A DNA stretch of 19,294 nucleotides from Baffinella frigidus (GCA_026770585.1 MU646527.1:335086-354379); one strand, 5' to 3'. Positions 7,110 through 13,968 are shown, numbered from the stretch's first letter. Translations and numbers: made by a program. Notes: generated by a model from the letters alone, not told the origin.

Positions 7110-7575
7110 GAGGCTACACCTTCAACCCTAAACCATCAACCCCGAATCCTGGACCATAAATCCCAAAACCTCAAAATACAAACAAAATCCAAACCCTAAA
7201 AACTAGACCCTGAATTGTAAGTCCTGTGAGGACCGGATCCTGGACGGGCCCGCCTCGGGTAAAAGGGCTCCAAGGGAGAGCGCCTGTAAGTAGTTGTAAG
7301 GAATCCTGTCAGTGAATCATCAGAGATCGCGCGAGCTCTCCGATCTCTGATGATTCACTGACAGGATTTCTTACAACTACTTATAGGCGCTCTCCCTTGG
7401 AGCCCTTTTACCCGAGGCGGGCCCGTCCAGGACCCGGTCCTCACAAGTCCTGAGCACTAAACCCTCAACCATGCACGTCAAACCCTCAACCCTCAAACCT
7501 GAACCCTGAACCCCGACCCCTGACCCCCCAACCCTAAACCCCAAACCCCAAACACCAAACACCAAACCCCCAAAA
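7110..7575 (+). repeat. degenerate CCCTAAA tract split by a palindrome
   Basis: At 7110-7218 and 7452-7575 the + strand reads as decayed CCCTAAA/CCCTCAA/CCCCAAA units (for example CCCCAACCCTAAACCCC). The 219-bp palindrome 7226-7444 sits in the middle. Confidence 0.8.
7226..7444. mobile_element. 219-bp near-perfect palindrome (TSD AAGTCCT)
   Basis: The arms 7226-7329 and 7341-7444 pair with only three mismatches (all A/G transitions) around an 11-nt loop. The outer sequence is GTGAGGACCGG and the inner end CATCAGAGATCG. AAGTCCT occurs directly on both sides (7219-7225, 7445-7451), a 7-bp target duplication. It has no coding capacity. The insertion is in a telomere-like tract. Confidence 0.9.
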
Positions 7576-7603
7576 GGTGTCCAGTCGTCAAAGACCTGCT
7601 CTA

Positions 7604-7968
7604 GAGCCAATGTGGTAGGACTTGGCCAAATCGAACCTAGTACTTACAAGACGCGAAATTCTAGATGGACCCTTCTGGACATGTAGTGTTTTAAATTCAA
7701 AAAAATCAGTGACACCTTGACTTGTAACCACACGAGAATGCCAGAGGGGCCTATTTCAAAGTAAGGTCTAACTCTTGTGTAGCAACTTTCGTGAGATTGG
7801 TCACGTAACTCTGCGAAATTAGCACAGTCACGAGGTTGGAATACCCTATCCTGGTACAAATGTATACAACCCCATATGTAATTAGGTTTCTCCAGCATTC
7901 TCGAGTGGAATTACGGACTATCTTGTAAGGTTAAAGCTCGATTTGACCAAGTCCTACCACATTGGCCC
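7604..7968. mobile_element. family 10 element, copy 1 (TA-type target)
   Basis: The ends are GAGCCAATGTGGTAGGACTT and ...AAGTCCTACCACATTGGCCC. The left flank is TA (7602-7603) and the right flank TG, presumably a mutated TA. The arms continue through CTTGGCCAAATCGA. The interior is enlarged by the family 11 element at 7728-7918; without it, it resembles copy 2 at 14056-14259. Confidence 0.8.
7728..7918. mobile_element. family 11 CCAC..GTGG element nested in family 10 (TSD AA)
   Basis: The ends are CCACACGAGAATGCCAGAGG and ...TCCAGCATTCTCGAGTGG. AA lies on each side (7726-7727, 7919-7920). The interior motif GGTCACGTAACTCTGCGAAA and TTAGCACAGTCACGAGGTTGG is shared with 15281-15469. Comparison with 14056-14259, which lacks this block, shows it is a secondary insertion. 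Confidence 0.75.
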
Positions 7969-7981
7969 TGTGAAATCTCAT

Positions 7982-8133
7982 CCGGACGAGTATTCATAAT
8001 GAATACGATTTCGGGGATCTCCGATTCGATTTTGGTGTATCTTGAGGCTCTAAATGAAGTCTAGATAGACGACTGTCTTATCTATACCCCTTAAGATACA
8101 CCAAAATCGTATTCATTATGAATACTCGGCGGG
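7982..8133. repeat. inverted repeat with 20-bp insert in one arm
   Basis: CGAGTATTCATAATGAATACG... pairs with ...CGTATTCATTATGAATACTCG, and TTTTGGTGTATCTT with AAGATACACCAAAA. The left arm has about 20 extra bases (TCGGGGATCTCCGATTCGAT) that look like a local duplication of CGATTT. Confidence 0.7.
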
Positions 8134-8640
8134 ATTAAATCAACGAGGTATATTAATTATATAAACAACTTAAAATAAACTGCACTCAGCTGGTGTTCCT
8201 AGGATTGTGTCCCGGACCCGGACCCTTACTTTGAAATAAGTTCGTTCCCCGGACCTTCGCTCCCGGGAAATGAATTCCCGCGAAAGGCGACAGGAAAGTC
8301 AACCTTTCCAGGAAAAGTTATTTTTTCCTCCCCCCATCCACCCCAAGCTCCCCATCCCCCCCCCACCCCCCCTCACCCACCCCACTCTTCAAAAAATTGA
8401 CTTTCCTTGATTTTTTTCCTGGTCCCTCGGCGGTGGTCGGTTGACCCCCCTATGTCCCTTGAATTCGTAGGGCCAATAGATTACGTTCAGATGGACTGTT
8501 CCCCTCTCGCTGGGCAGCGGCGAGTCCAAAATGGAGTTTCAGAAAGGCTCCAATTCCCAGGCGGAATTTATCGAGATCACGCGGAAACGTAATAAAGGGA
8601 CGTAAAGGTCACATATTCCCTCCGTCTATTCAACTCCAAA
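8134..8640. other. C-run and low-complexity stretch, no gene
   Basis: 8327-8393 is dominated by C-runs (CCCCCCCCCACCCCCCCT). A 61-codon frame on + at 8407-8592 has no recognisable domain. I see nothing else. Confidence 0.5.
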
Positions 8641-8699
8641 ACGGCCCCATGTCATCATGGGGCCGTGTTGGTAAAACGGCCCCATGAGGACATGGGGCC
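8641..8699. repeat. two tandem hairpins with the same stem
   Basis: ACGGCCCCATG/CATGGGGCCGT at 8641-8666 has loop TCAT. GGCCCCATG/CATGGGGCC at 8678-8699 has loop AGGA. A T-run follows at 8701-8705. The stem repeats while the loops differ. Confidence 0.8.
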
Positions 8700-8949
8700 C
8701 TTTTTAACGCGTTGCGACCCGACCAGTGTTTTTCAAAAAAAAAAGATACATTCAAAGACCATTTAACTACAGTGGTACGCGGACTGTGGTCGCGTGGAGG
8801 CACGCCCACGCGAGGCTCCCCGTTAAGAGTCAAACAGCGTTGTGTCCTTTCTCTCTCTCAGCGAATGTCTTGACGAGCGCGTGAGAGGTGAACAACACAC
8901 AAGCTTTTCTTGGCGAGCGTGTGTGACAGTACTGTGCGTGCGGAAGCCT

Positions 8950-9180
8950 GTGTCTCGCTCTCTGTCCCTCTATCTCTCGCTCTTTCGCGCGCTCTCTCTT
9001 TATCTCTCTCTCTCCGACTTTCTCGCTCGCTCGCTCGCTCTTTAGCGCTCTCTCTCTCGCGCGCGCGCTCCGTCTCTCTTTCTCGCTCTTAAAGGATCTC
9101 TCTCTCGCGCTCGCGCTCTTCTCTCTCTACACTCTCTCTCTCTCTCTCTCCCTCGCTGTCGCTGTCGCTCTCTTTTTCGC
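8950..9180 (+). repeat. polypyrimidine (CT/CGCT)n microsatellite block
   Basis: About 230 bases almost wholly pyrimidine apart from scattered G in GCTC/GCGC. The Ser/Leu/Arg-rich frames are artefacts of this. Confidence 0.9.
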
Positions 9181-9299
9181 GGTACAAATTCGTCAACTGT
9201 GGCGCATCGTGCAGGGTGTAATGTGTGGGGTTCATGGGGTTATATTTTGATCAGATTTGAGGGTTACGAGTGGGGATTTCAGGTTTTCGTGCTGAACAC

Positions 9300-9515
9300 A
9301 GAGCTTTTGGCGTTGAGCGTTTCTCAGGGTTTAGGGTTAACGGTTTACGGTTAGAGCGTTTGGCTTTTAGCGTTTAGACACCATCGAAGGGCTTTTCTCA
9401 CACTGCAACGTGGGGGCCTAGGTGGTGGAGGGGATTTCCAATCTCCTTGCGTGGCTCGCAAGGAGAATGGTCCACCCTAAACCCTTACCCCAAACCCTAA
9501 GCCGTAAACACTAGG
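9300..9515. repeat. degenerate telomere-like tracts in opposite orientation around a hairpin
   Basis: TCAGGGTTTAGGGTTAACGG at about 9324-9360 and CCACCCTAAACCCTTACCCC at about 9472-9510 face each other. Between them, TCTCCTTGCG/CGCAAGGAGA (9442-9466) forms a hairpin, with GGTGGAG/TCCACC outside it. Confidence 0.65.
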
Positions 9516-9560
9516 CCGGAATGGCGACATGGGGGAGCTCAAGAAACTGGAGTTGGTATT

Positions 9561-9636
9561 CCAACCGCCGCCCTATCCTTGCCAACCGCCGCCCTATCCT
9601 TGCCAACCGCCGCCCTATCCTTGCCAACCGCCGCCT
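9561..9636 (+). repeat. 21-bp tandem repeat, 3.6 copies
   Basis: The unit CCAACCGCCGCCCTATCCTT plus G starts at 9561, 9582, 9603 and 9624. The first three copies are identical. Confidence 0.95.
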
Positions 9637-9649
9637 GCACAGTTGACTC

Positions 9650-9736
9650 CTAGACTAGGACCATCGTAGGGCCATAGGCACAGGCCTACCGTAGGGTCCT
9701 AGGGAAGAGCGGTTTCTTATCAGCGAGGTATCCCTG
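9650..9736. mobile_element. family 3 MITE, right-end fragment
   Basis: It ends GCGGTTTCTTATCAGCGAGG then TATCCCTG|TA as in complete copies. The left end is missing. A family 5 remnant (GGGAGCTCGAAGAACC) follows. Confidence 0.7.
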
Positions 9737-9760
9737 TATGCTGGGAGCTCGAAGAACCTA

Positions 9761-9878
9761 CAGGGGCACCTCGCTCACAAGAAACTGCCTCCCCCTAGGG
9801 ACCCTACAGTAAGCCTATGCCTAGGGCCCTACGGTCGTCCTAGGGGGGTGGGCGTTTCTCATGAGCGAGGTACCCCTG
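9761..9878. mobile_element. family 3 MITE, copy 2, inserted in a family 5 repeat (TSD TA)
   Basis: 118 bp with ends CAGGGGCACCTCGCTCACAA and ...ATGAGCGAGGTACCCCTG. The left flank ...CTCGAAGAACCTA and right flank TAAAGGACC rebuild CTCGAAGAACCTAAAGGACC, the unoccupied family 5 sequence at 5060-5079. TA is thus the target duplication. Confidence 0.9.
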
Positions 9879-9884
9879 TAAAGG

Positions 9885-10286
9885 ACCTCTCGGACACTAT
9901 TGCTGCGGACAGCCCGGGATGCCCGAGTCGCGGCTCTGCCCCCCCTCCTGCTTGCTCGCCAGACCCGAATCGAACCCCGGGAGCGACCAGGGCATACTCA
10001 GCCCCCCGAGCCCCGCCGTCGCCCCCCCCCCCCCCGGTGTTCCACATGCCACCCCCGCCGCGAGGGAGAGGCGACGCCCCGCCACCAAAGCCGCGCGGTG
10101 ACGCTCCTCCGGAACGCGGCGACCTTGATCCCTGTGGCGGGGTCGGGTGGGCTTAGATGGGACCCAGCACACGCGAGACCGGAGATACCTGCATTAGTCA
10201 GCTGCCGAGGCTCGTCGCCTGTCCGACCGCCCCTCTGGAGCGGGGCGACCTTGATCCCTGTGGGAGGGGTGGAGTGGTCCTTGAGG
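9885..10286 (+). other. GC-rich, proline-coding low-complexity stretch with a 45-bp repeat
   Basis: A C-run at 10023-10034 and Pro-rich frames on + without a recognised domain. GCGACCTTGATCCCTGTGG occurs at 10119-10137 and 10244-10262, and a diverged form (GTCCTTGACCCCTGTG) at 10623-10638. I cannot assign a gene. Confidence 0.45.
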
Positions 10287-10293
10287 TTCTTTA

Positions 10294-10410
10294 CAGGGGT
10301 ACCTCGCTCATAAGAAACCGCCGTCCCCTAGGACCCTACAGTAGGCCTATGCCTAGGGCCCTAGGGGGGTCCTAGGGGGGGGGCGGTTTCTTATGAGCGA
10401 GGTACCCCTG
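10294..10410. mobile_element. family 3 MITE, copy 3 (TSD TA)
   Basis: 117 bp; ends CAGGGGTACCTCGCTCATAA and ...TATGAGCGAGGTACCCCTG; TA at 10292-10293 and 10411-10412. The flanks joined (GAGGTTCTTTA + GAGCTCCAACCA) resemble family 5 (AGGTTCTTCGAGCTCCCAAC), so family 5 was again the target. Confidence 0.9.
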
Positions 10411-10469
10411 TAGAGCTCCAACCACGGATGTCAGAGGAAGCAGGCTCAAGGCAGTGGCTGAGGCACTTC

Positions 10470-10583
10470 GTCCTTTAGGTCCTTCAGGTTCTTCGAGCTC
10501 CCAACATAGGCGGACACCGGAACTTGTTCTGTAGGAAAGGCCCTGCTTCCTTTCGGATCACATCAAGCCCCCCTCCCCTGTAC
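10470..10583 (-). repeat. family 5 repeat, third locus
   Basis: GTCCTTTAGGTCCTTCAGGT followed by TCTTCGAGCTCCCAACATAG, then CTTCCTTTCGGATCACATC, diverged from the 5804-5941 arm mainly after the GGATCAC. Confidence 0.9.
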
Positions 10584-10658
10584 AGAGGATCGCGGCTTAA
10601 GTCGAGAGAGTTGACTGCTGGGCGTCCTTGACCCCTGTGTCGGGGTGGAGTGGGCTTA

Positions 10659-10768
10659 CAGGGGTACCTCGCGCATAATAAACCGCCCCCCTGCTAGGAC
10701 CGACCCCGCTGCAAGGTGATTTTGAGGTCTGAAAATCGACGATTTGGTCTTTCCGGGAGGGTTGGTGG
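10659..10768. mobile_element. fused half-elements: family 3 left end and family 8 right end
   Basis: 10659-10699 is the left half of family 3 (CAGGGGTACCTCGCGCATAA...GCTAGGA). From 10700 the sequence is the right half of family 8 (CCGACCCCGCTGCAAGGTGA ... GGGAGGGTTGGTGG), starting within two bases of that palindrome's centre (compare 14708/14709). Confidence 0.75.
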
Positions 10769-10817
10769 GACGCCACGCGGGGACCGCACGCGTCCGACGT
10801 TCAACCGCTATTGAGCG

Positions 10818-10965
10818 GAATCCTAAGGGACATGGACCTTTAAAATGAAAAAGCTGGAACCGGAATCCGGTCCCAGCTTTTTCATTTTAAAAGTCCACGT
10901 CCCTTAGGATTCAGGTAAAAGTTTTAAAAATCTTTTAAAATTGTGTCACGTCCTCGCTCGGCAGC
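10818..10965. repeat. family 7 hairpin repeat, complete copy
   Basis: The arms 10818-10863 and 10867-10912 (GAATCCTAAGGGACATGGAC ... GTCCACGTCCCTTAGGATTC) form a stem of about 46 bp with a 3-nt tip. The tail TTTTAAAA..GTGTCACGTCCTCGCTCGG is shared with 1740-1797. Confidence 0.85.
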
Positions 10966-11060
10966 TGGATCGTGCTGGTGCACTCCCCATCTGGAGCAGT
11001 GCAGCGTGGTGGGAGGGTTCAGGCTGCAGGGTGTGGGGAGTGTGTGCTGGGCTCACCCCC

Positions 11061-11182
11061 ACGCCAGACTGATCGAGGGAAACCGACGCCTGATCCACGT
11101 AAGATCTGACGTGGTCGACTTAAGGATTCAAGGGGTTTCCCTTGAAAGATGTCAAAAGTGGATGTTTCGATCCCCCTGGCGT
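11061..11182. repeat. family 16 three-stem repeat, copy 1
   Basis: A 122-bp repeat. The outer stem is ACGCCAGACTGATCG / CGATCCCCCTGGCGT. Internal hairpin 1 is CCACGT..ACGTGG (11095-11114) and hairpin 2 is TTCAAGGG/CCCTTGAA (11127-11146). It pairs with a copy of equal length at 18079-18200. Looser pairing extends outward (GCTCACC..GGTGAGC). Confidence 0.75.
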
Positions 11183-11244
11183 GGCCCGGTGAGCATACTG
11201 CCCACACTCCCACAACGCTTCAAACCCCGCCTAGTTAATGCCAC

Positions 11245-11392
11245 AAGCTAACGCCAGCGGACCCCTTAGCCTACGGTAGGAACCCCACCTCCTCATACGA
11301 CGTTTAAAACAAAAAGATCTTTAAAAGTCGTAGGAGGGGGGCTCCTACCGTAGGCAATCCGTAGGCTCTAAGTACCTCGCTGGCGTTAGCTT
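11245..11392. mobile_element. family 2 palindromic element, copy 1
   Basis: The ends are AAGCTAACGCCAGCG and ...CGCTGGCGTTAGCTT. The core has GCCTACGGTAGGA..TCCTACCGTAGGC and GTCGTAGGAGGGGGGCTCC. About 148 bp. Target duplication not evident. Confidence 0.75.
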
Positions 11393-11464
11393 TGCGGATG
11401 AAAGTGTAGCACGCCCCCGTGAGGGTGTTTTCTGGGCTCACTCCAGACATTCTTCTGCCCATGC

Positions 11465-11516
11465 TACACCCTACACCCTACACCCTACACCCTACACCCT
11501 ACACCCAACACCCTAC
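11465..11516 (+). repeat. 7-bp telomere-variant array (ACACCCT)n
   Basis: Seven units of ACACCCT (TGTAGGG on the other strand), with one variant. The same variant is arrayed at 16415-16490 in the opposite orientation. 11393-11464 and 11517-11600 hold nothing I can name. Confidence 0.9.
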
Positions 11517-11607
11517 GCAGCCCTCACCCTTCTCCAGCCCCCATCCTTCTTCAACCTGAATCACGTCACACGTCCGAACACGCCCACGCAACACCCCTTT
11601 CCCGGTG

Positions 11608-11746
11608 CCACTTGGCAGCCACCGGGGGCTTCACCGATACAGTCCACCTAAACCATTTGTACTAGAATCTTATCCATTGCCCTGGAACATAACCGGAATT
11701 TCACCTTGAATTCAAGGCGAAAAGGAACTTGGCCGCTGCTAAGTGA
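11608..11746. mobile_element. family 4 element, copy a (CCACTTGGCAGCC end)
   Basis: Left end CCACTTGGCAGCCACCGGGG and right end GGCCGCTGCTAAGTGA. The interior GTACTAGAATCTTATCCATT is shared by all copies, and a small palindrome, CACCTTGAATTCAAGGCG, lies near 11702. Five-base flanks CGGTG/CCGTG may be a degraded duplication. Confidence 0.75.
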
Positions 11747-11810
11747 CCGTGCTGGTACAAACCCCGCCCAGTTCAGTCAAGCGTCGTGGGAGAGGGTTAA
11801 GGATTCAGGG

Positions 11811-11873
11811 TTTAGGGTTTAGGGTTTAGGGTTTAGGGTTTAGGGTTTAGGGTTTAGGGTTTAGGGTTTAGGG
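11811..11873 (+). repeat. perfect TTTAGGG telomeric array, 9 units
   Basis: Nine identical TTTAGGG units with short degenerate edges (11795-11810 and 11874-11878). On - it begins four bases after a splice donor (TCCGGG|GTCAACCC at 11879/11878), so it may lie at the 5' end of an intron. Confidence 0.98.
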
Positions 11874-11932
11874 TTGACCCCGGACATCATACTGCCCAGC
11901 AAGCCCTCATCCTCTTGGGCCGTCTTGAGCGT

Positions 11933-12240
11933 CCACTTTAATAGGGTAATGGACTAAAACTGTGGTAGTTAGGCCTACGGCATTGCCTAGCACCTCCTAC
12001 TGTAGGCCAAAATCCTAGGACTTTTTGGTCATAGGAGCCCTACGGCCTACGGTAGGCAATTCCGTAGGCCTAAGTACCCCATTTTTAGTCCGTTAGCCTA
12101 TGAACTTAGCAGCCACCGGGGGCTTCACAGATACAGTCCATCGAAACGATTTGTACTAGAATCTTATCCATTTTCATTTGATCATAACCGCATTTTCCCC
12201 GGATATTCGGGGGGGAAGGAACTCGGCCGCTGCTAAGTGG
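11933..12240. mobile_element. family 4 element, copy b, with family 1 copy D nested
   Basis: The end CCACTT (11933-11938) is separated from its continuation TAGCAGCCACCGGGGGC (12108 on) by the family 1 element 11939-12103. The right end GGCCGCTGCTAAGTGG closes at 12240. It lies between donor E2 and exon E1, so the AAG|TGG at its end could serve as E1's acceptor. Confidence 0.85.
11939..12103. mobile_element. family 1 palindromic MITE, copy D (TSD ACTT)
   Basis: 165 bp, ends TAATAGGGTAATGGACT and ...AGTCCGTTAGCCTATGA. ACTT at 11935-11938 and 12104-12107. Unoccupied versions of the target are the family 4 ends at 11608 (CCACTTGGCAGCC) and 15500 (CCACTTCGCAGCC). Confidence 0.92.
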
Positions 12241-12320
12241 TAGGGTTGAGGGTTGAGGGTTCACCCCGGACATGATGCTACCGAGGAAGTCCTCATCATC
12301 TTGGGCCGTCTTGAGCGTTC

Positions 12321-12465
12321 CACTCGGGGGGCTTCCAGGGTTTCGGGTTTGAATTTGACCCCGGATTCCGGAGTGTTACGTAACCAAATTTACACCAGAA
12401 AATCCTTTACGTTGATTATCTCTGGGCATGTTGACTTTTGTTGAAAAGTCCGCAGTCCACCGTGT
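12321..12465. repeat. possible CCAC..GTGG element between exons E3 and E2
   Basis: CCACTCGGGGGGCTTCCAGG on the left and ...CAGTCCACCGTGTGG on the right. It occupies the same position relative to exon copy E2 as family 4 copy b does to E1 (flanks TTGAGCG and TAGGGTTGAGGG). The internal arms are only loosely paired. Confidence 0.45.
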
Positions 12466-12491
12466 GGTAGGGTTGAGGGTTGAGGGTTTAC

Positions 12492-12590
12492 CCCGGACAT
12501 CATGCTGCCGAGAAAGCCCTCATCCTCTTGGGCCGTCTTGAGCACTGGTTCTTCCTTGACGGGCAGCACCACCCCGTCTAGCCCGTGGTC
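12492..12590 (-). CDS. exon E3, 33 codons, phase 0 at both ends
   Basis: The acceptor is a (CT)n tract then TTCAG|GAC (12608-12590) and the donor is TCCGGG|GTAAAC (12492/12491). The exon reads DHGLDGVVLPVKEEPVLK then TAQEDEGFLGSMMSG, is 99 bp (33 codons), and is acidic with a hydrophobic tail. The GAGAGAGA microsatellite on + at 12595-12608 is thus its polypyrimidine tract. Partial copies on both sides support the boundaries. Confidence 0.6.
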
Positions 12591-12608
12591 CTGAAGAGAG
12601 AGAGAGAG

Positions 12609-12876
12609 TTATTGCACTGCGAGCCTCGAGATTTTGCAAAAGTCAACTCCCCCACAAATATGTCAATTTAAGAAACGAGGTACACGTTACGTGTACTTCT
12701 TGACTATACATTCGCAGGTGAGCTGACTAATACAAAAACTCCGCCCTGGCAGTGTATTGACAGCCGAGTGGTCTGGATCCGACATGATCCATCAACCGCA
12801 GAATCCCAACACAATCCATCAATCGCAAATCATCCAGCAATCCCCAACAGAGTCCTCCTTGTCTGGCAGCACCACC
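12609..12876. other. presumed intron and diverged tail of exon copy E4
   Basis: On -, after the shared 33 bases E4 continues DKEDSVGDCWMI and stops at about 12827. 12620-12700 carries CAACTCCCCCACAAATATG, loosely like the palindrome at 14307-14454. Nothing else is recognised. Confidence 0.4.
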
Positions 12877-12878
12877 CC

Positions 12879-13027
12879 CCACCAACCCTCACAGCCTGTG
12901 CAAATCGTCGAATTTGAGGTCACGTATTTCCCTTGGAGGCCGCCGGATTCCGGCGGCCGTGGAGCCATTTTGCCTTGAAATTAAAAATCGAAAACCATCG
13001 ATTTGCCCAGCCCGTGAGGGTTGGTCG
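12879..13027. mobile_element. family 8 CCAC..GTGG MITE in exon copy E4 (TSD CC)
   Basis: 149-bp palindrome with ends CCACCAACCCTCACAGCC and ...GCCCGTGAGGGTTGGTCG and centre GGCCGCCGGATTCCGGCGGC. CC at 12877-12878 and 13028-13029. Removal gives GGCAGCACCACCCCGTCTAG, which is the E3 sequence at 12562-12581. Confidence 0.9.
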
Positions 13028-13050
13028 CCGTCTAGCCCGTGGTCCTGAAA

Positions 13051-13242
13051 ACATCAATCCCACATCAGAATCCCCTATCAATCCCACACAAGAATCCCAC
13101 ATCAGAACCCCCTATCAATCCCACATCAAAATCCCACATCAGAACCCCCTATCAATCCCACATCAATATCCCACATCAGAACCCCCTATCAATCCCACAT
13201 CAATATCCCACATCAGAATCCCCGATCAATCCCACATCAGGT
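13051..13242 (+). repeat. 37-bp tandem repeat, five copies
   Basis: The phase marker CTATCA (last copy CGATCA) falls at 13075, 13112, 13149, 13186 and 13223, exactly 37 bp apart. Each unit has two sub-repeats of ATCCCACATCA. The unit is not a multiple of three. On - the array runs straight into the acceptor GATGTTTTCAG of exon copy E4, so it may be intronic. Confidence 0.95.
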
Positions 13243-13310
13243 AGCACCCATCCCGTAGGTCGCTCGTTAAATTCCCACGGAGGTCAATCTGGCCTCCCCA
13301 AAATGAGTCT

Positions 13311-13603
13311 GGTCTCCCCAAAATGAGGGAAATGGTCTCCCCACACCAACAGCCTCCGGCCTTCGGAAGGTGCCACGCCGGATTCTTGGAAGGGGTTGCC
13401 AAAAGTCAATTCCCCCTCAAGGCAGTGGTTTTCAAAAGTTGCAAACCCTATCCTGATAGGGTTTAAAAAATTCAACCCCCACCTGCAATCTGGCGTGGTG
13501 AGGGGCCTCGTGTTTGTGTGGGCGGGGTGCTACGTCACACGCCTATGCCTTCCGAGTCTGGTCTCCCCCGAAACGCGGGAAATGGTCTCCCCACACCAAC
13601 AGT
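13311..13603 (+). repeat. duplicated block flanking the 13373 element
   Basis: GGAAATGGTCTCCCCACACC then AACAG occurs at 13328-13352 and 13579-13603, preceded in each by GAGTCTGGTCTCCCC. CCTCGTGTTTGTGTGGGCGG occurs at 13506 and 13738. Copy 2 holds about 109 extra bases (13604-13712) and the GA block. It is a tandem duplication with later insertions. Confidence 0.8.
13373..13498. mobile_element. 126-bp CCAC..GTGG element (TSD TG)
   Basis: The ends are CCACGCCGGATTCTTGGA and ...ACCTGCAATCTGGCGTGG. The centre is the palindrome AAACCCTATCCTGATAGGGT (13443 on). TG at 13371-13372 and 13499-13500. The unoccupied site is CTTCGGGAGGTGAGGGACCT at 13722-13741. Confidence 0.85.
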
Positions 13604-13758
13604 GGGGCAACGAATCGAAAATAGTTCCTTTTCATCACAATTCCCCAATCCAATCATGCGCATCGTTAGGTCATTGGAAGGGAACTCATATGCTATTAAA
13701 TCATCACACACAGCCTTCGCCTTCGGGAGGTGAGGGACCTCGTGTTTGTGTGGGCGGG

Positions 13759-13968
13759 GAGAGAGAGAGAGAGAGAGAGAGAGAACGAGAGAGGAGAGGG
13801 GGGGGGGAGGGGAGAGAGAGAGAGAGCGAGAAAGAGAGAGCGAGAGCGAGAAAGAGAGAGAGAGAGAGAGGGAAAGAGGGCGGGCGGGGGGGAGAGAGAG
13901 TGATATATACATACATAGAGAGAACGAGATAGCTAGAGAAAGTGCGTGAGAGAGAGAGAGAGAGAGAG
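13759..13968 (+). repeat. GA-rich microsatellite block inserted in duplicated block
   Basis: About 210 purine-rich bases, broken by TGATATATACATACATAG at 13900-13917. With the following 70 bases it separates GTGTGGGCGGGG from GACGTCACACGCCT, which lie close together in the other copy (13514-13543). Confidence 0.9.

Larger units (their letters stand above)
11879..13044 (-). pseudogene. four-copy exon array (E4-E1), product not recognised
   Basis: On - the same exon recurs as E4 (13044 down), E3 (12590-12492), E2 (about 12322-12265) and E1 (11935-11879). E3 is complete. E4 shares its first 33 bases but holds a MITE and then diverges. E2 and E1 keep only the second half, LKTAQ(E/D)DE..LGS(M/I)MSG. 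E1-E3 keep the donor TCCGGG|GT followed by CCCTNAA repeats. Conservation at the protein level with exact splice sites points to a real gene family. The array may be internal exon repeats of one gene or decaying tandem duplicates. I do not recognise the protein. Confidence 0.55.

Noticed and set aside
8842-9092. Ser/Leu/Arg-rich open frames on +
   Set aside because: They are translations of the CT-rich microsatellite block in several frames at once, with no other coding signal.
9848-10156. Proline-rich protein of 102 codons
   Set aside because: It starts inside a MITE end, all three frames are Pro/Arg/Gly-rich because of C-runs, and there is no domain or splice support.
11811-11873. True chromosome end
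   Set aside because: The TTTAGGG array is internal, only nine units long, and flanked on both sides by exon and MITE sequence.
13051-13242. CRISPR-like array
   Set aside because: The 37-bp units are directly contiguous with no unique spacers and no cas genes; the setting is eukaryotic.
13039-13326. Repetitive NPLSIPHQYPTSEP-like protein
   Set aside because: The 37-bp period is not a multiple of three, so the frame shifts each unit; the similarity in all frames comes from the ATCCCACATCA sub-repeat.
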